NCBI RefSeq assembly: GCF_002929305.1
Contig: NZ_PJIO01000007.1
Coordinates: 62,001-126,000, forward strand
Length of the DNA: 64,000 nucleotides
Source of the DNA: Arthrobacter sp. GMC3
GTDB lineage: Bacteria; Actinomycetota; Actinomycetes; Actinomycetales; Micrococcaceae
Reading direction: 5' to 3'
The notes under the pieces were generated by a model. That model saw only the letters and a program-made list of their open reading frames with translations, was not told the DNA's origin and did not search any database. Every line of letters begins with the position of its first letter. Position 1 is the stretch's first letter. Position numbers and translations under genes: made by a program. Shown here piece after piece: positions 43,884-52,428 of this stretch.

Positions 43884-44825
43884 ATGGAATTGGGACAGCT
43901 GAGGGCCCTGCGTGAAGTCCAAGCCAGGGGGAGCATTGCCGCGGCCGCGCTGGCACTGCACGTCACGGCGTCGTCCGTGTCCCAACAGCTCAGCGTCCTG
44001 CAGCGTACGGCAGGCACTGCATTGACTTATAAACAAGGCAGGCGCACCGCGCTGACACCGGCGGGTCTGGCCCTGTGCCACGCTGCCGCGGAGGTGGAAG
44101 TGGCACTAGCCCGTGCCGATGCAGCCGTTGGTGCGTTCCGGTCTGACCCGGCCGAGCCGGTTAGCGTGGCCGCGTTCCACAGTGCCGGGCTGGCACTCTT
44201 TGGGCCTCTGGAGCAACGCTTGATGGACAGCGCCGGTCCTTCCCTGAACCTTGCCGACCAGGACGTGGCGCAACAGGATTTTCCGGCACTGACGGCCGAC
44301 TACGATGTGGTGATTGCCCACCGGCTGCCCAACAGTGCCGGCTGGCCGGGCACGGTGGCGGTGACTCCGCTGGCTTTTGAGCCCCTCGATGTGGCGGTGG
44401 GCGCCAAGCACAGGCTTGCCGGGCACGCGACCCTGGTGCCCGCGGATTTACGCGGGGAACGGTGGGTCTCGGTGCGCCAGGGCTTTCCCTTGGAAGGGGC
44501 CATCGAAATGATAGGAACCCTGGCCGGGGAAGAGGCCGTGGTGGCCCATCGGATCAACGAGTTCTTCGTGGCCGCCGCCGTGGTGGAGCGCGGGGCAGCT
44601 GTGGCCCTCATGCCCCGCTACCTGGTCAACCGTGAGCATTTTCCACAACTGGTTCTTGTCCCGCTGCAGGAACCACGCCTGGGCCGGAGGGTCGACATCC
44701 TGACCCGGCCGGAGGCGCTTGAAAGGGCTGCCGTGCAGCAGGTCATCACGGCCCTAAAGTCGCTGATGGCCGGGCTGGTGGCGACGGGCGGCGACCCCCG
44801 GCCGATACTGTTGGAGCATGCCTAA
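43884..44825 (+). CDS. LysR-family transcriptional regulator
   Basis: 313 residues. N-terminal winged helix (LRALREVQARGSIAAAALALHVTASSVSQQLSVLQ, TALTPAGLAL) and a C-terminal periplasmic-binding-like effector domain. The short gap (72 bp) to the divergent EamA gene and the 8-bp overlap with the MATE gene suggest control of one or both transporters. The ligand is unknown. Confidence 0.9.
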   Translation: MELGQLRALREVQARGSIAAAALALHVTASSVSQQLSVLQRTAGTALTYKQGRRTALTPAGLALCHAAAEVEVALARADAAVGAFRSDPAEPVSVAAFHSAGLALFGPLEQRLMDSAGPSLNLADQDVAQQDFPALTADYDVVIAHRLPNSAGWPGTVAVTPLAFEPLDVAVGAKHRLAGHATLVPADLRGERWVSVRQGFPLEGAIEMIGTLAGEEAVVAHRINEFFVAAAVVERGAAVALMPRYLVNREHFPQLVLVPLQEPRLGRRVDILTRPEALERAAVQQVITALKSLMAGLVATGGDPRPILLEHA

Positions 44826-46194
44826 ACCTGTTTCTCCGCAAGCCGCCCCCACCACCAGCGGCAGGGCAGGCGGTTCGTCACGGCAGATTCTGCACCTTGC
44901 AGTGCCCGCCTTTGGTGCGCTCATTGCCGAACCACTGTTCCTCCTTGCGGACTCGGCGATCGTCGGTCACTTGGGCGTTGCCGAACTGGCGGGTGTGGGG
45001 TTGGCGGCAACGGTGCTGCAAACCGCCGTGGGGCTGATGGTGTTTCTTGCCTATTCCACCACTCCTGCGGTGGCCAGACTCCTCGGCGCGGGCCGACGGG
45101 CTGACGCCTTGGCCGTGGGCCGCGATGGACTGTGGTTGGCCTTGCTACTGGGTGCGGTGCTCGCTGCTGCGGGCTGGCTCAGTGGCGGCGCGTTGCTCTC
45201 CGCCATGGGGGCCGGGGGTGAGGTTCTAGGCTTCGCCCACGAATACCTGATGGTCAGCATGGCTGGCATTCCTGCCATGCTGCTGGTCCTCGCCGCGATG
45301 GGAGTGTTGCGCGGACTGCAAGACACCCGCACACCGTTAGTAGTGGCCGGCGTCGGATTTGCCGTGAACATTGTGCTGAACTTTGCCTTGGTCTATGGCC
45401 TGAACCTGTCCGTGGGTGGTTCCGCACTGGGCACCGTACTGGCTCAGTGGGGCATGGCTGCCATCTACCTCGTGATCGTGCTCCGGGCGGCCAGAGCGGA
45501 AAAAGTGAGTCTGCGTCCCGACTGGGCCGGCATCCGCACGGTCTCCCGTGTGGGTAGCTGGCTCATGATCCGTACCCTCTCCCTCCGTGTTGCCATCCTG
45601 GCCACGGTGATGGTGGTGACGGCCCAAGGTCCCCTTAACCTGGCCGCACACCAGCTAGCCATGACGCTTTTTACGTTCCTGGCCTTTGCACTTGATGCGC
45701 TAGCTATCGCCGCCCAGGCGCTCATCGGTAAGGAACTCGGTGCCGGGAATTCTTCCTTGGTGCGGGCCTTGACCCGGACCATGACGCGGTGGGGCGTGGG
45801 CTTCGGGGTGGTGACGGGCCTGCTCTTGTGGGCGGCGTCCGGGGGTGTGGGCTGGATCTTCACCAACGACACTGGCGTGCACCAGGCGCTGGGTGCCGCC
45901 CTTCTTGTCATGGCGCTGGGACAGCCACTGGCCGGCTACGTCTTTGTGCTCGACGGCGTTCTCATCGGGGCGGGCGACGCACGGTATCTGGCCTTGGCCG
46001 GGCTGGCGAACCTGGTGGTGTACCTGCCGCTGCTCTTCTGGATCCAGGGCGCAGCGCTGGGCGATAATCCGGCTGCACTCGCGTGGCTGTGGGCGGCCTT
46101 CAGTCTGGGTTACATGGGCGCGCGCGGGGTGACGCTGGGATTGCGTGCCCGCACTGGGCGTTGGATACGGCTGGGCGTCCCCGGGGGCAGTTGA
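44818..46194 (+). CDS. MATE-family efflux transporter (DinF-like)
   Basis: 458 residues with 12 helices. MATE features are the N-terminal ILHLAVPAFGALIAEPLFLLADSAIVGHLG, LRGLQDTRTPLVVAGVGFAVNIVLN mid-protein, and FVLDGVLIGAGDARYLA, as in the DinF branch. It exports cationic compounds using a Na+ or H+ gradient. It overlaps the LysR gene by 8 bp, indicating coupling. Confidence 0.92.
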   Translation: MPKPVSPQAAPTTSGRAGGSSRQILHLAVPAFGALIAEPLFLLADSAIVGHLGVAELAGVGLAATVLQTAVGLMVFLAYSTTPAVARLLGAGRRADALAVGRDGLWLALLLGAVLAAAGWLSGGALLSAMGAGGEVLGFAHEYLMVSMAGIPAMLLVLAAMGVLRGLQDTRTPLVVAGVGFAVNIVLNFALVYGLNLSVGGSALGTVLAQWGMAAIYLVIVLRAARAEKVSLRPDWAGIRTVSRVGSWLMIRTLSLRVAILATVMVVTAQGPLNLAAHQLAMTLFTFLAFALDALAIAAQALIGKELGAGNSSLVRALTRTMTRWGVGFGVVTGLLLWAASGGVGWIFTNDTGVHQALGAALLVMALGQPLAGYVFVLDGVLIGAGDARYLALAGLANLVVYLPLLFWIQGAALGDNPAALAWLWAAFSLGYMGARGVTLGLRARTGRWIRLGVPGGS

Positions 46195-46222
46195 GGCGGC
46201 CGGGCGCGGCTAGACTTGATGG

Positions 46223-46831
46223 GTGAGTGAAACAGCCGCGTCCCAAGACGCCAACGCACCCGTCATCAACAATCCCGGCGCCCCTTTGTGGCAACCCGTC
46301 CTTTTTCGCTCGATGGTCACACTGTTCTTTGGCATCATCACCGTTTTTTGGGGCACCCCGGACACCTTGGGACTGTGCCTGAACTTCGCCTGGTATTTCC
46401 TCATCCTGGCGGCGTCGCACTACTGGTTTGTTCGCAGGCTGGCATTGCCACGAAAAGAATTAAAACGACTGGTGCTCCTGGGAGCCGCCGCCCTTCTGGC
46501 AGTCAGCGGTGTGATTGTTTTCATTGCCGTGAACACCGTTGTGGCCGGTTGGCTCGGTGGAGCAGCCCTGGCGCTCGTTGGTGCCGCCGAAGTCTTTGCG
46601 GCATTGCACAACCGCACCAACGATTCCGCTACCAAATCCTCCCTGCGCAGCGACTGGTTGATCTCCGGCGTCCTGGGCATAGGCACCGGCTTGCTGCTGC
46701 CGTTCTTCATCGCCGCCGGCCCGCACGCACTCCTGGGTGTCAGCGGTGGCGGGGCCCTGATGAGCGGTGCGCTATGGCTGTTGTCGGCGCTCACACTGCG
46801 CCATGACGCCCGGAAGCCAAAAGAAAAGTAA
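46223..46831 (+). CDS. Small membrane protein, unknown function
   Basis: 202 residues, GTG start (SETAASQDANAP), about six hydrophobic segments from residue 25 and a basic C-terminus (KPKEK). There is no recognisable family motif. It lies 28 bp after the MATE gene and 73 bp before another small membrane protein gene, in a likely operon. The Shine-Dalgarno site is weak. Confidence 0.65.
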   Translation: MSETAASQDANAPVINNPGAPLWQPVLFRSMVTLFFGIITVFWGTPDTLGLCLNFAWYFLILAASHYWFVRRLALPRKELKRLVLLGAAALLAVSGVIVFIAVNTVVAGWLGGAALALVGAAEVFAALHNRTNDSATKSSLRSDWLISGVLGIGTGLLLPFFIAAGPHALLGVSGGGALMSGALWLLSALTLRHDARKPKEK

Positions 46832-46904
46832 ACTGGGATCGAAGAATTCTACTGTGCGTAGAAATTTGGGGCGCGCCAGCGACAATCAAGCAAAGGACCA
46901 AACC

Positions 46905-47261
46905 GTGGGCAATGAAGAGCCACAGAACCCGAAGTCGGGCAACTCCATCAAGTTGCCCCTGAGTTTTTCCTTCGCCCTGGGCGCCGTGGCCGGTCTGGTC
47001 ACCTTGGTAGTCTCGGCTGGCGGCACCATCCACGGTCTGCGCTGGGACCTGGGCGGCATCGCCTTTGGCATCGCCTTCATCGCCGCCTTGCTTATTTCCT
47101 CCCTGCTGGTCATGGGACACAAGGACAACCCCGCCTACCTGAGCGAAGGATCGGGCGTGAACCGCAAGTCCTCGGACCGTTTGGCCGCTGCCAAGAAAGC
47201 CGCTGAAGACGCGGACCGTGCCGCCAAGGACACCCACGGCGACGAATCAACCGCCCCCTGA
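46905..47261 (+). CDS. Small two-helix membrane protein, unknown function
   Basis: About 118 residues. The GTG at 46905 has AAAGGA 7 nt upstream; longer frames from 46767 or 46854 overlap or crowd the preceding gene. It has two hydrophobic helices (LSFSFALGAVAGLVTLVVSAG and GGIAFGIAFIAALLISSLLVM) and then a charged C-terminus with an Ala/Lys/Asp-rich helix (LAAAKKAAEDADRAAKD). The function is unknown. A terminator follows. Confidence 0.7.
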   Translation: MGNEEPQNPKSGNSIKLPLSFSFALGAVAGLVTLVVSAGGTIHGLRWDLGGIAFGIAFIAALLISSLLVMGHKDNPAYLSEGSGVNRKSSDRLAAAKKAAEDADRAAKDTHGDESTAP

Positions 47262-47319
47262 TCCACGCCCTGCACCGCTAAGGGTCGTTGCGCATATGTG
47301 CCGCCTGAAGTACCCCAAG

Positions 47320-47386
47320 TGCCCGCCTCCGCCGGCAAACCAGTCCATTCCTGGACTCATTTGCCGGCGGTAGCGGGCATTTTTGT
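47320..47386 (+). terminator. Intrinsic terminator
   Basis: Stem TGCCCGC (47320-47326) / GCGGGCA (47373-47379), an inner GCCGGCAAA/TTTGCCGGC pairing and an innermost CCAG-CTGG, followed by TTTTTG. It ends the MATE/small membrane protein unit. The following 230 bp to the S9 fusion gene show no gene; it presumably contains that gene's promoter, which I could not define. Confidence 0.8.
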
Positions 47387-47616
47387 GTTCCGGTGCCCGT
47401 TGCGTGGATCTGTTCAGTGGCCCCGAATCGGGCAACCTTGGAGTTTCCTACATAGAAGGGTAGTTTTTCTGTCGAATAAACCAGTGAATGTGGAACGGAT
47501 GCAGGCAAGGATGGAATGAGAGCTGGCTCACTCACGCAGTGGCCGGGCTCGGCAGCCCATCCCGCCACGGCCAGTGTCCTGGCGGACCGTAAGTAGCCCG
47601 CGACGTGAGGATCCCT

Positions 47617-50600
47617 ATGAAACGCCCCCTAAAAATCACCGACTTGGCCCAGCTTCGCACTCCGGGAGCCCCCGCGGTCAGCCCCGATGGCCAACACGTT
47701 GTCTATGCTGTGGGCGGTGTCGATGGTGACACCAAGACCTCATCGCTGTGGCTGGTGGCCACCAGCGGAGGGGAACCGCGGCAGTTGACTCAAAGTGGAG
47801 TGGACTCCGCCCCCGTCTGGAATGCCGCCGGGAACGAACTGGCCTTCCTGCGCTCAAGCGCTGGCGCGGCCCCCCAGCTGTGGACTATTTCCCCCGACGG
47901 CGGTGAGCCCGTTGCGCTGACAAACTCCGAGAACTTCCCCCTGGGCGCCGGTGCCGCCGTGTGGAGCCCGGGTGGTGGCACCGTGGTGCTCAGCGCCCCG
48001 ACCCGCATTGTTGCCGGCCCGCCCAACGCCAACGAGCCGATCGTCATCAACCGCCTGGACTACAAGTCCGACGGCGTCGGCTACCTCGGTAATATGCGCC
48101 TGCACCTGCACGAGATCACCCTTGCCAACGGCGCCGTTCGCCAGCTGACCGACGGCGATTGGAATGCTTCCGCCCCAGCAATTTCCCCCGACGGCACGAA
48201 ACTGGCTTTTGCGGCCGCACTGGATGAAGACAGGGACACCGAACTCAGCTCCCACGTTTGGTACCTGGAACTAGCCGATCCACTCCTGACCCGCCACCGT
48301 GTGGGCCAGGCCGGCGCCATGGGCGGACCCCTGCTGTGGAGCCAGGACGGGGAATCCGTCATTGGAATTGGCCTGCAGGCAACGCAGACCCGCAATGCCG
48401 GGCTATGGCGTCTTCACCTCGACGCGGCACAGCCTGATGAAAACCTCACAGCGTCCCTGGACCGCAACATCATGCCCGGCGGTGTTGGCTATCCGGGCGG
48501 CACTCCCCAGCTCCTAGCCAACGGTGACATTCTCTTCGCCGTCCGGATGGGCGGTAACACCCACCTCTACCGCCACAGCCACGAGGGCCGGCTCGAGGGA
48601 ATCCTCACCGCAGAACACACCGTGATCTCCGGGCTGTCCCACGGAGGCGGAACAACTGCCGTCGTGGTCACCACTCACGACACCTTCGCGGAGCTTGCCG
48701 TGGTCGGTTCCGACGGTCAGCTTACGGTGCTGACCTCGATCATGGCCCAAACCCTGCCCGACGTTGAACTAATCACCTCCGAGCCCCGCACTTTCACAAT
48801 CTCCGACGGCGAATCCGTGGCAGGCTGGCTCATCCGTGACGAGTCCAAGCAAAACGGACCTGCCCCCCTGCTCCTGGACATTCACGGTGGCCCGCACAAC
48901 GCCTGGACTGGCGTCGCCGACGCAAGCCGCCCCTACCACCAGGAACTGGCCGCCAAAGGGTGGACCATTCTGATCCTGAATCCGCGCGGCAGCGACGGCT
49001 ACGGTGAGGCATTCTTGCGAGGCACCCTGGACGGTTGGGGCACGGCCGATCACAACGACTGGATGGAACCCATCGATGTCCTGATTTCCGAAGGGGCCGT
49101 GGACCCGGATCGGCTTGCTGTGACGGGATACAGCTACGGAGGCTTCGGCACCTGTTCGCTGACCAGCACCAGCAACCGTTTTGCCGCGGCCGTTGCCGGC
49201 GGACTCGTGGCGGATCTTGGTGCATTGCCCGGCGCATCGGACGCCGGGGTCTACCTGTCCAAAACCGAATTCGACGGCGACGACACCGTCGCGGCGGCAC
49301 TCTCACCCATGAACGCTCTCCACCAGGTCACCACCCCAACGCTGATCCTGCACGGCGCCCAAGACAACCGCTGCCCCGTCAACCAGGCCGAACAATGGTT
49401 CGCCGGTCTGCGCCGAAAAGGCGTGCCCGCCCAAATGGTGCTGTACCCGGGACAGTCGCATTCGTTCATCATGAATGGCCCGTTGAGCCATCGCCTGGAC
49501 TACAGCGAACGACTCATCGCCTGGCTGGAGCTCCATGTCCCTGCCGCAGCCCAAACCGCCGGGGAAACCGCCGTCGTTCCGGCACTCTTGGACACCGCCT
49601 ACTGGCAGCACCGGTTGGAAACTGCGATTGCCAAATACGATGTCCCGGGGGCGGTCTTTGGCATCCTGCGCACAGACGCGGCAGTTCCCGGCCGCGGCGC
49701 CGAGGAGCGGGTGGTCATTGCTGCCGGTGTCACGAACAAACGAACAGGAGAAAAGGTCACCCCGGCGAGCCTGTTCCAGCTTGGTTCGATCACCAAGACC
49801 TGGACAGCCACCCTCATCATGCAGCTCGTGGCCGAAGGCAAGCTGGACCTTGACGCCCCCATTCGGGACGTCCTGCCCGATTTCAAACTTGCAGACGAGA
49901 ACGCGGCGGCAACCATCACCATGCGCCAGCTACTCACCCACACCAGCGGCATTGACGGGGACATCTTCACCGACACGGGCGCAGGAGATGACTGCGTGGA
50001 AAAGTATGTTGACGCCCTTTCCACAGCCGAACAAGTATTTGCTCCGGGCCAAACCTGGTCCTATTGCAACACCGGTTTCGGCATTGCCGGGCGCGTCATC
50101 GAGGTGCTGCGCGGGAAGATCTGGAACCAGGTGTTGGCCGATCACATTTACGCACCGCTGAAGCTGAGCTGCACCACCACCCTGGCCGAGGAAACAGCGT
50201 TGCACAGCTTCGCCGTCGGGCACCTTGGGCTGGGCAGCGAGCAGAAGGTCACCACGGACCTTATGATTACACGCAGCGCCGGGCCCGCCGGGCTGATCAG
50301 CTCCTCGGTGGATGAAACGCTCACGTATGCCCGCACCTTCATGCCGGGAGGGACGCCGCTGATGCCGGCGGAGCAGCTCGCCGAGATGGTGAGGGGCCAG
50401 GTCAACATGTCCCACGCCACCAGCCTCGCCGATGAATGGGCGCTGGGATGGTGCCTGCAGAAGTGGGGCACCGTGCCAACCATCAACCACAACGGCGCCA
50501 CCTTTGGGCAAAACTCCTACCTGCGCCTGTTCCCGGAACAGGGGATCGCGCTATTCCTTTCCGTCAACGGCGGGAGGGCAGAAAACATTCATCGGGAACT

Positions 50601-50982
50601 GTTCGGGGAAGCGGCACAGGCGCTGGCCGGGGCAACCATCCCGGCGGCATTCAACCCCGCGGCCCACGCGCCCGGGGAGGCCGGTCGGGATGCCGCACGC
50701 CTGCATGAGTACGCGGGCGTCTATGAGGCCGCCGGCCTGCGCATCGTCGTCGAACCCAAGGACGACGCCGGCAATTGGAAGGCCACCGCCATTGACACAA
50801 GCGGCCACCCGTCGGCGGGAGAACCACAGATCCTGAACCTTGTCACGGCAGGAGCGGAGTACGTGGGTGCCCGGGTAGAAGGCATGCCTGACTGGGTACG
50901 CATTAGTTTCGAGTCCCACGGCGGGACCAAGCTCATGCACTTCGGCACCAGGGTCTACCCGCAGGTAGCCAACCACAACTAA
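47617..50982 (+). CDS. S9 prolyl-oligopeptidase-type peptidase fused to S12 beta-lactamase-like serine hydrolase
   Basis: 1121 residues in one open frame. Residues about 1-400 form a beta-propeller (repeated AVSPDGQHVVYAV, APAISPDGTKLAFAA). Residues about 400-645 are an S9 alpha/beta-hydrolase with triad Ser506 (GYSYGG), Asp583 (DNRCPV) and His615 (GQSHSF), as in acylaminoacyl peptidases. After a short Ala-rich linker, residues about 665-1121 are a class C beta-lactamase/DD-peptidase-like S12 domain: Ser724-xx-Lys727 (SITK), Tyr816-Cys-Asn818, His958-Asn-Gly. There is no signal peptide, so it is predicted cytosolic. The S12 part is clearly paralogous to the protein at 54168-55571. Both activities fit sequential peptide hydrolysis. 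Confidence 0.93.
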   Translation: MKRPLKITDLAQLRTPGAPAVSPDGQHVVYAVGGVDGDTKTSSLWLVATSGGEPRQLTQSGVDSAPVWNAAGNELAFLRSSAGAAPQLWTISPDGGEPVALTNSENFPLGAGAAVWSPGGGTVVLSAPTRIVAGPPNANEPIVINRLDYKSDGVGYLGNMRLHLHEITLANGAVRQLTDGDWNASAPAISPDGTKLAFAAALDEDRDTELSSHVWYLELADPLLTRHRVGQAGAMGGPLLWSQDGESVIGIGLQATQTRNAGLWRLHLDAAQPDENLTASLDRNIMPGGVGYPGGTPQLLANGDILFAVRMGGNTHLYRHSHEGRLEGILTAEHTVISGLSHGGGTTAVVVTTHDTFAELAVVGSDGQLTVLTSIMAQTLPDVELITSEPRTFTISDGESVAGWLIRDESKQNGPAPLLLDIHGGPHNAWTGVADASRPYHQELAAKGWTILILNPRGSDGYGEAFLRGTLDGWGTADHNDWMEPIDVLISEGAVDPDRLAVTGYSYGGFGTCSLTSTSNRFAAAVAGGLVADLGALPGASDAGVYLSKTEFDGDDTVAAALSPMNALHQVTTPTLILHGAQDNRCPVNQAEQWFAGLRRKGVPAQMVLYPGQSHSFIMNGPLSHRLDYSERLIAWLELHVPAAAQTAGETAVVPALLDTAYWQHRLETAIAKYDVPGAVFGILRTDAAVPGRGAEERVVIAAGVTNKRTGEKVTPASLFQLGSITKTWTATLIMQLVAEGKLDLDAPIRDVLPDFKLADENAAATITMRQLLTHTSGIDGDIFTDTGAGDDCVEKYVDALSTAEQVFAPGQTWSYCNTGFGIAGRVIEVLRGKIWNQVLADHIYAPLKLSCTTTLAEETALHSFAVGHLGLGSEQKVTTDLMITRSAGPAGLISSSVDETLTYARTFMPGGTPLMPAEQLAEMVRGQVNMSHATSLADEWALGWCLQKWGTVPTINHNGATFGQNSYLRLFPEQGIALFLSVNGGRAENIHRELFGEAAQALAGATIPAAFNPAAHAPGEAGRDAARLHEYAGVYEAAGLRIVVEPKDDAGNWKATAIDTSGHPSAGEPQILNLVTAGAEYVGARVEGMPDWVRISFESHGGTKLMHFGTRVYPQVANHN

Positions 50983-50990
50983 ACCCTTGA

Positions 50991-51026
50991 GAGTTGGCCG
51001 GTCTCCGCGTGGGGATCGGCCAACTC
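50991..51026 (+). terminator. Hairpin after the fusion gene
   Basis: GAGTTGGCCG (50991-51000) and CGGCCAACTC (51017-51026) form a 10-bp stem 8 bp after the stop codon, without a T tract. It may terminate weakly or stabilise the 3' end before the M20 gene. Confidence 0.55.
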
Positions 51027-51061
51027 CGCCAACACCAAACTTAACTATGCAATGGAGCACC

Positions 51062-52213
51062 ATGACTATCACCAGCGGGCAAACCCTTTCCATCCTCGGC
51101 CAGAGCCAGGAACGCCTGCCCCTGTTCCTGGCCGATCTAGAACGGGTGGTCGGCCATGAGTCGCCCACCGGTGACTACCCGGCCATCGCCACGAGTGCCG
51201 TTCTCGTGGCGGACCTCATCGAGGAACGTTTGGGGGTTCGCCCGGAAACGGTGGACATTGACGGCTGCCATCACCTGCGACTGCGTTTTGGCACCCCCAA
51301 GGTGACCATCCTGACCCACCACGACACCGTGTGGCCGCATGGAACCCTGGCTGAAATCCCGTTCAGCAACACCGACGGCGTGATCCGAGGCCCGGGCTGC
51401 TTTGACATGAAGCTGGGACTGATCCAGGCCATCCACGCGTTGGCTCTACTGCGTGAGCGCGGGGGAGACGTCGCCTTGGACGGGATCAATCTGCTGGTCA
51501 CGGGCGATGAAGAATCGGGTTCCATTACCTCCCGGGCACTCATTGAGGACGAGGCTCGCGGCAGTGTCGCCGCCCTGGTCCTGGAGGCCGCAGCCGACGA
51601 CGGAGCGCTCAAGGTAGAACGCAAGGGCGTCTCCATCTACAAGGTGAGCATCCACGGGCGTGCCTCCCACGCCGGCCTGGAACCGGAAAAGGGCATCAAC
51701 GCAGGAGTTGAACTGGCCCACCAGATCCTGGCCATTCAAACCCTTGCTGACCCCGCCCTTGGCACCTCGGTGACCCCCACTACCCTGTCCGCGGGCACCA
51801 CTACCAATACGGTCCCCGCGCTGGCCACGCTCGATGTTGACGTGCGGGTGCGCTCGGGCGCCGAACAGGAACGGGTCGATCTGGCCATGCGCTCCCTGCT
51901 CGCCAACAACCCGGAGGCCATCATCACCGTCAATGGTGGCCCGAACCGTCCACCCATGGAACGCAGCGGCGCCATGGGGCTTTTTGCCCGGGCGGAGCGT
52001 ATCGCCTCCCGCGATGGACTGGGCGAGCTAACCGCCGTCGCCGTGGGTGGCGCCTCCGATGGTAACTTCACCGCCGGCATTGGCGTGCCCACTCTGGACG
52101 GCCTTGGCGCCGTGGGCGCCGGCGCCCACGCCCGCCACGAGCACGCCCTGCTCGCTTTCATTCCGGGCCGGACGGCACTCGTGGCCGCCCTCATCGAGGA
52201 GCTGAGCGCTTAG
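51062..52213 (+). CDS. M20 family metallopeptidase (glutamate carboxypeptidase-like)
   Basis: 383 residues. Zinc-site motifs: ILTHHDTVWPHGT (ligand His plus Asp88), RGPGCFDMKLG (bridging Asp) and TGDEESGS (catalytic Glu and ligand Glu). A dimerisation insert (SIHGRASHAG) lies at about residues 190-300. The resemblance to carboxypeptidase G2/ArgE suggests removal of a C-terminal residue or an N-acyl group. ATG 51062 has GGAG upstream; ATG 51047 is an alternative. It follows the S9-S12 gene by 79 bp. Its last codons are duplicated near 54071-54105. Confidence 0.9.
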   Translation: MTITSGQTLSILGQSQERLPLFLADLERVVGHESPTGDYPAIATSAVLVADLIEERLGVRPETVDIDGCHHLRLRFGTPKVTILTHHDTVWPHGTLAEIPFSNTDGVIRGPGCFDMKLGLIQAIHALALLRERGGDVALDGINLLVTGDEESGSITSRALIEDEARGSVAALVLEAAADDGALKVERKGVSIYKVSIHGRASHAGLEPEKGINAGVELAHQILAIQTLADPALGTSVTPTTLSAGTTTNTVPALATLDVDVRVRSGAEQERVDLAMRSLLANNPEAIITVNGGPNRPPMERSGAMGLFARAERIASRDGLGELTAVAVGGASDGNFTAGIGVPTLDGLGAVGAGAHARHEHALLAFIPGRTALVAALIEELSA

Positions 52214-52428
52214 CCTTGACCCACCGATGAGGAGGACCTTATGTCGCCGGCTGGTCTGGCCCGGGTCATGCGCCTGGTCCGGACGGCACCCCTGTTCGGG
52301 GAACCGTCCGGTGGGGGACATCGCGTTCGTGGATGTTGATGGCACTCTTCAATCGAAGTGCACGGCCACGCCAAGCAGGTCTCCGGCCGACTGGTCGTGC
52401 GCCGCATCCCGAGCAAAAAAGGTTTCGG
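52214..52428. other. Intergenic region between convergent genes, no gene seen
   Basis: 215 bp between the M20 stop and the D-aminoacylase stop. Short frames exist on both strands, but none has a ribosome binding site or recognisable protein. No terminator hairpin with a T tract is evident. It may be debris from the rearrangement discussed for 54071-54105. Confidence 0.5.
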
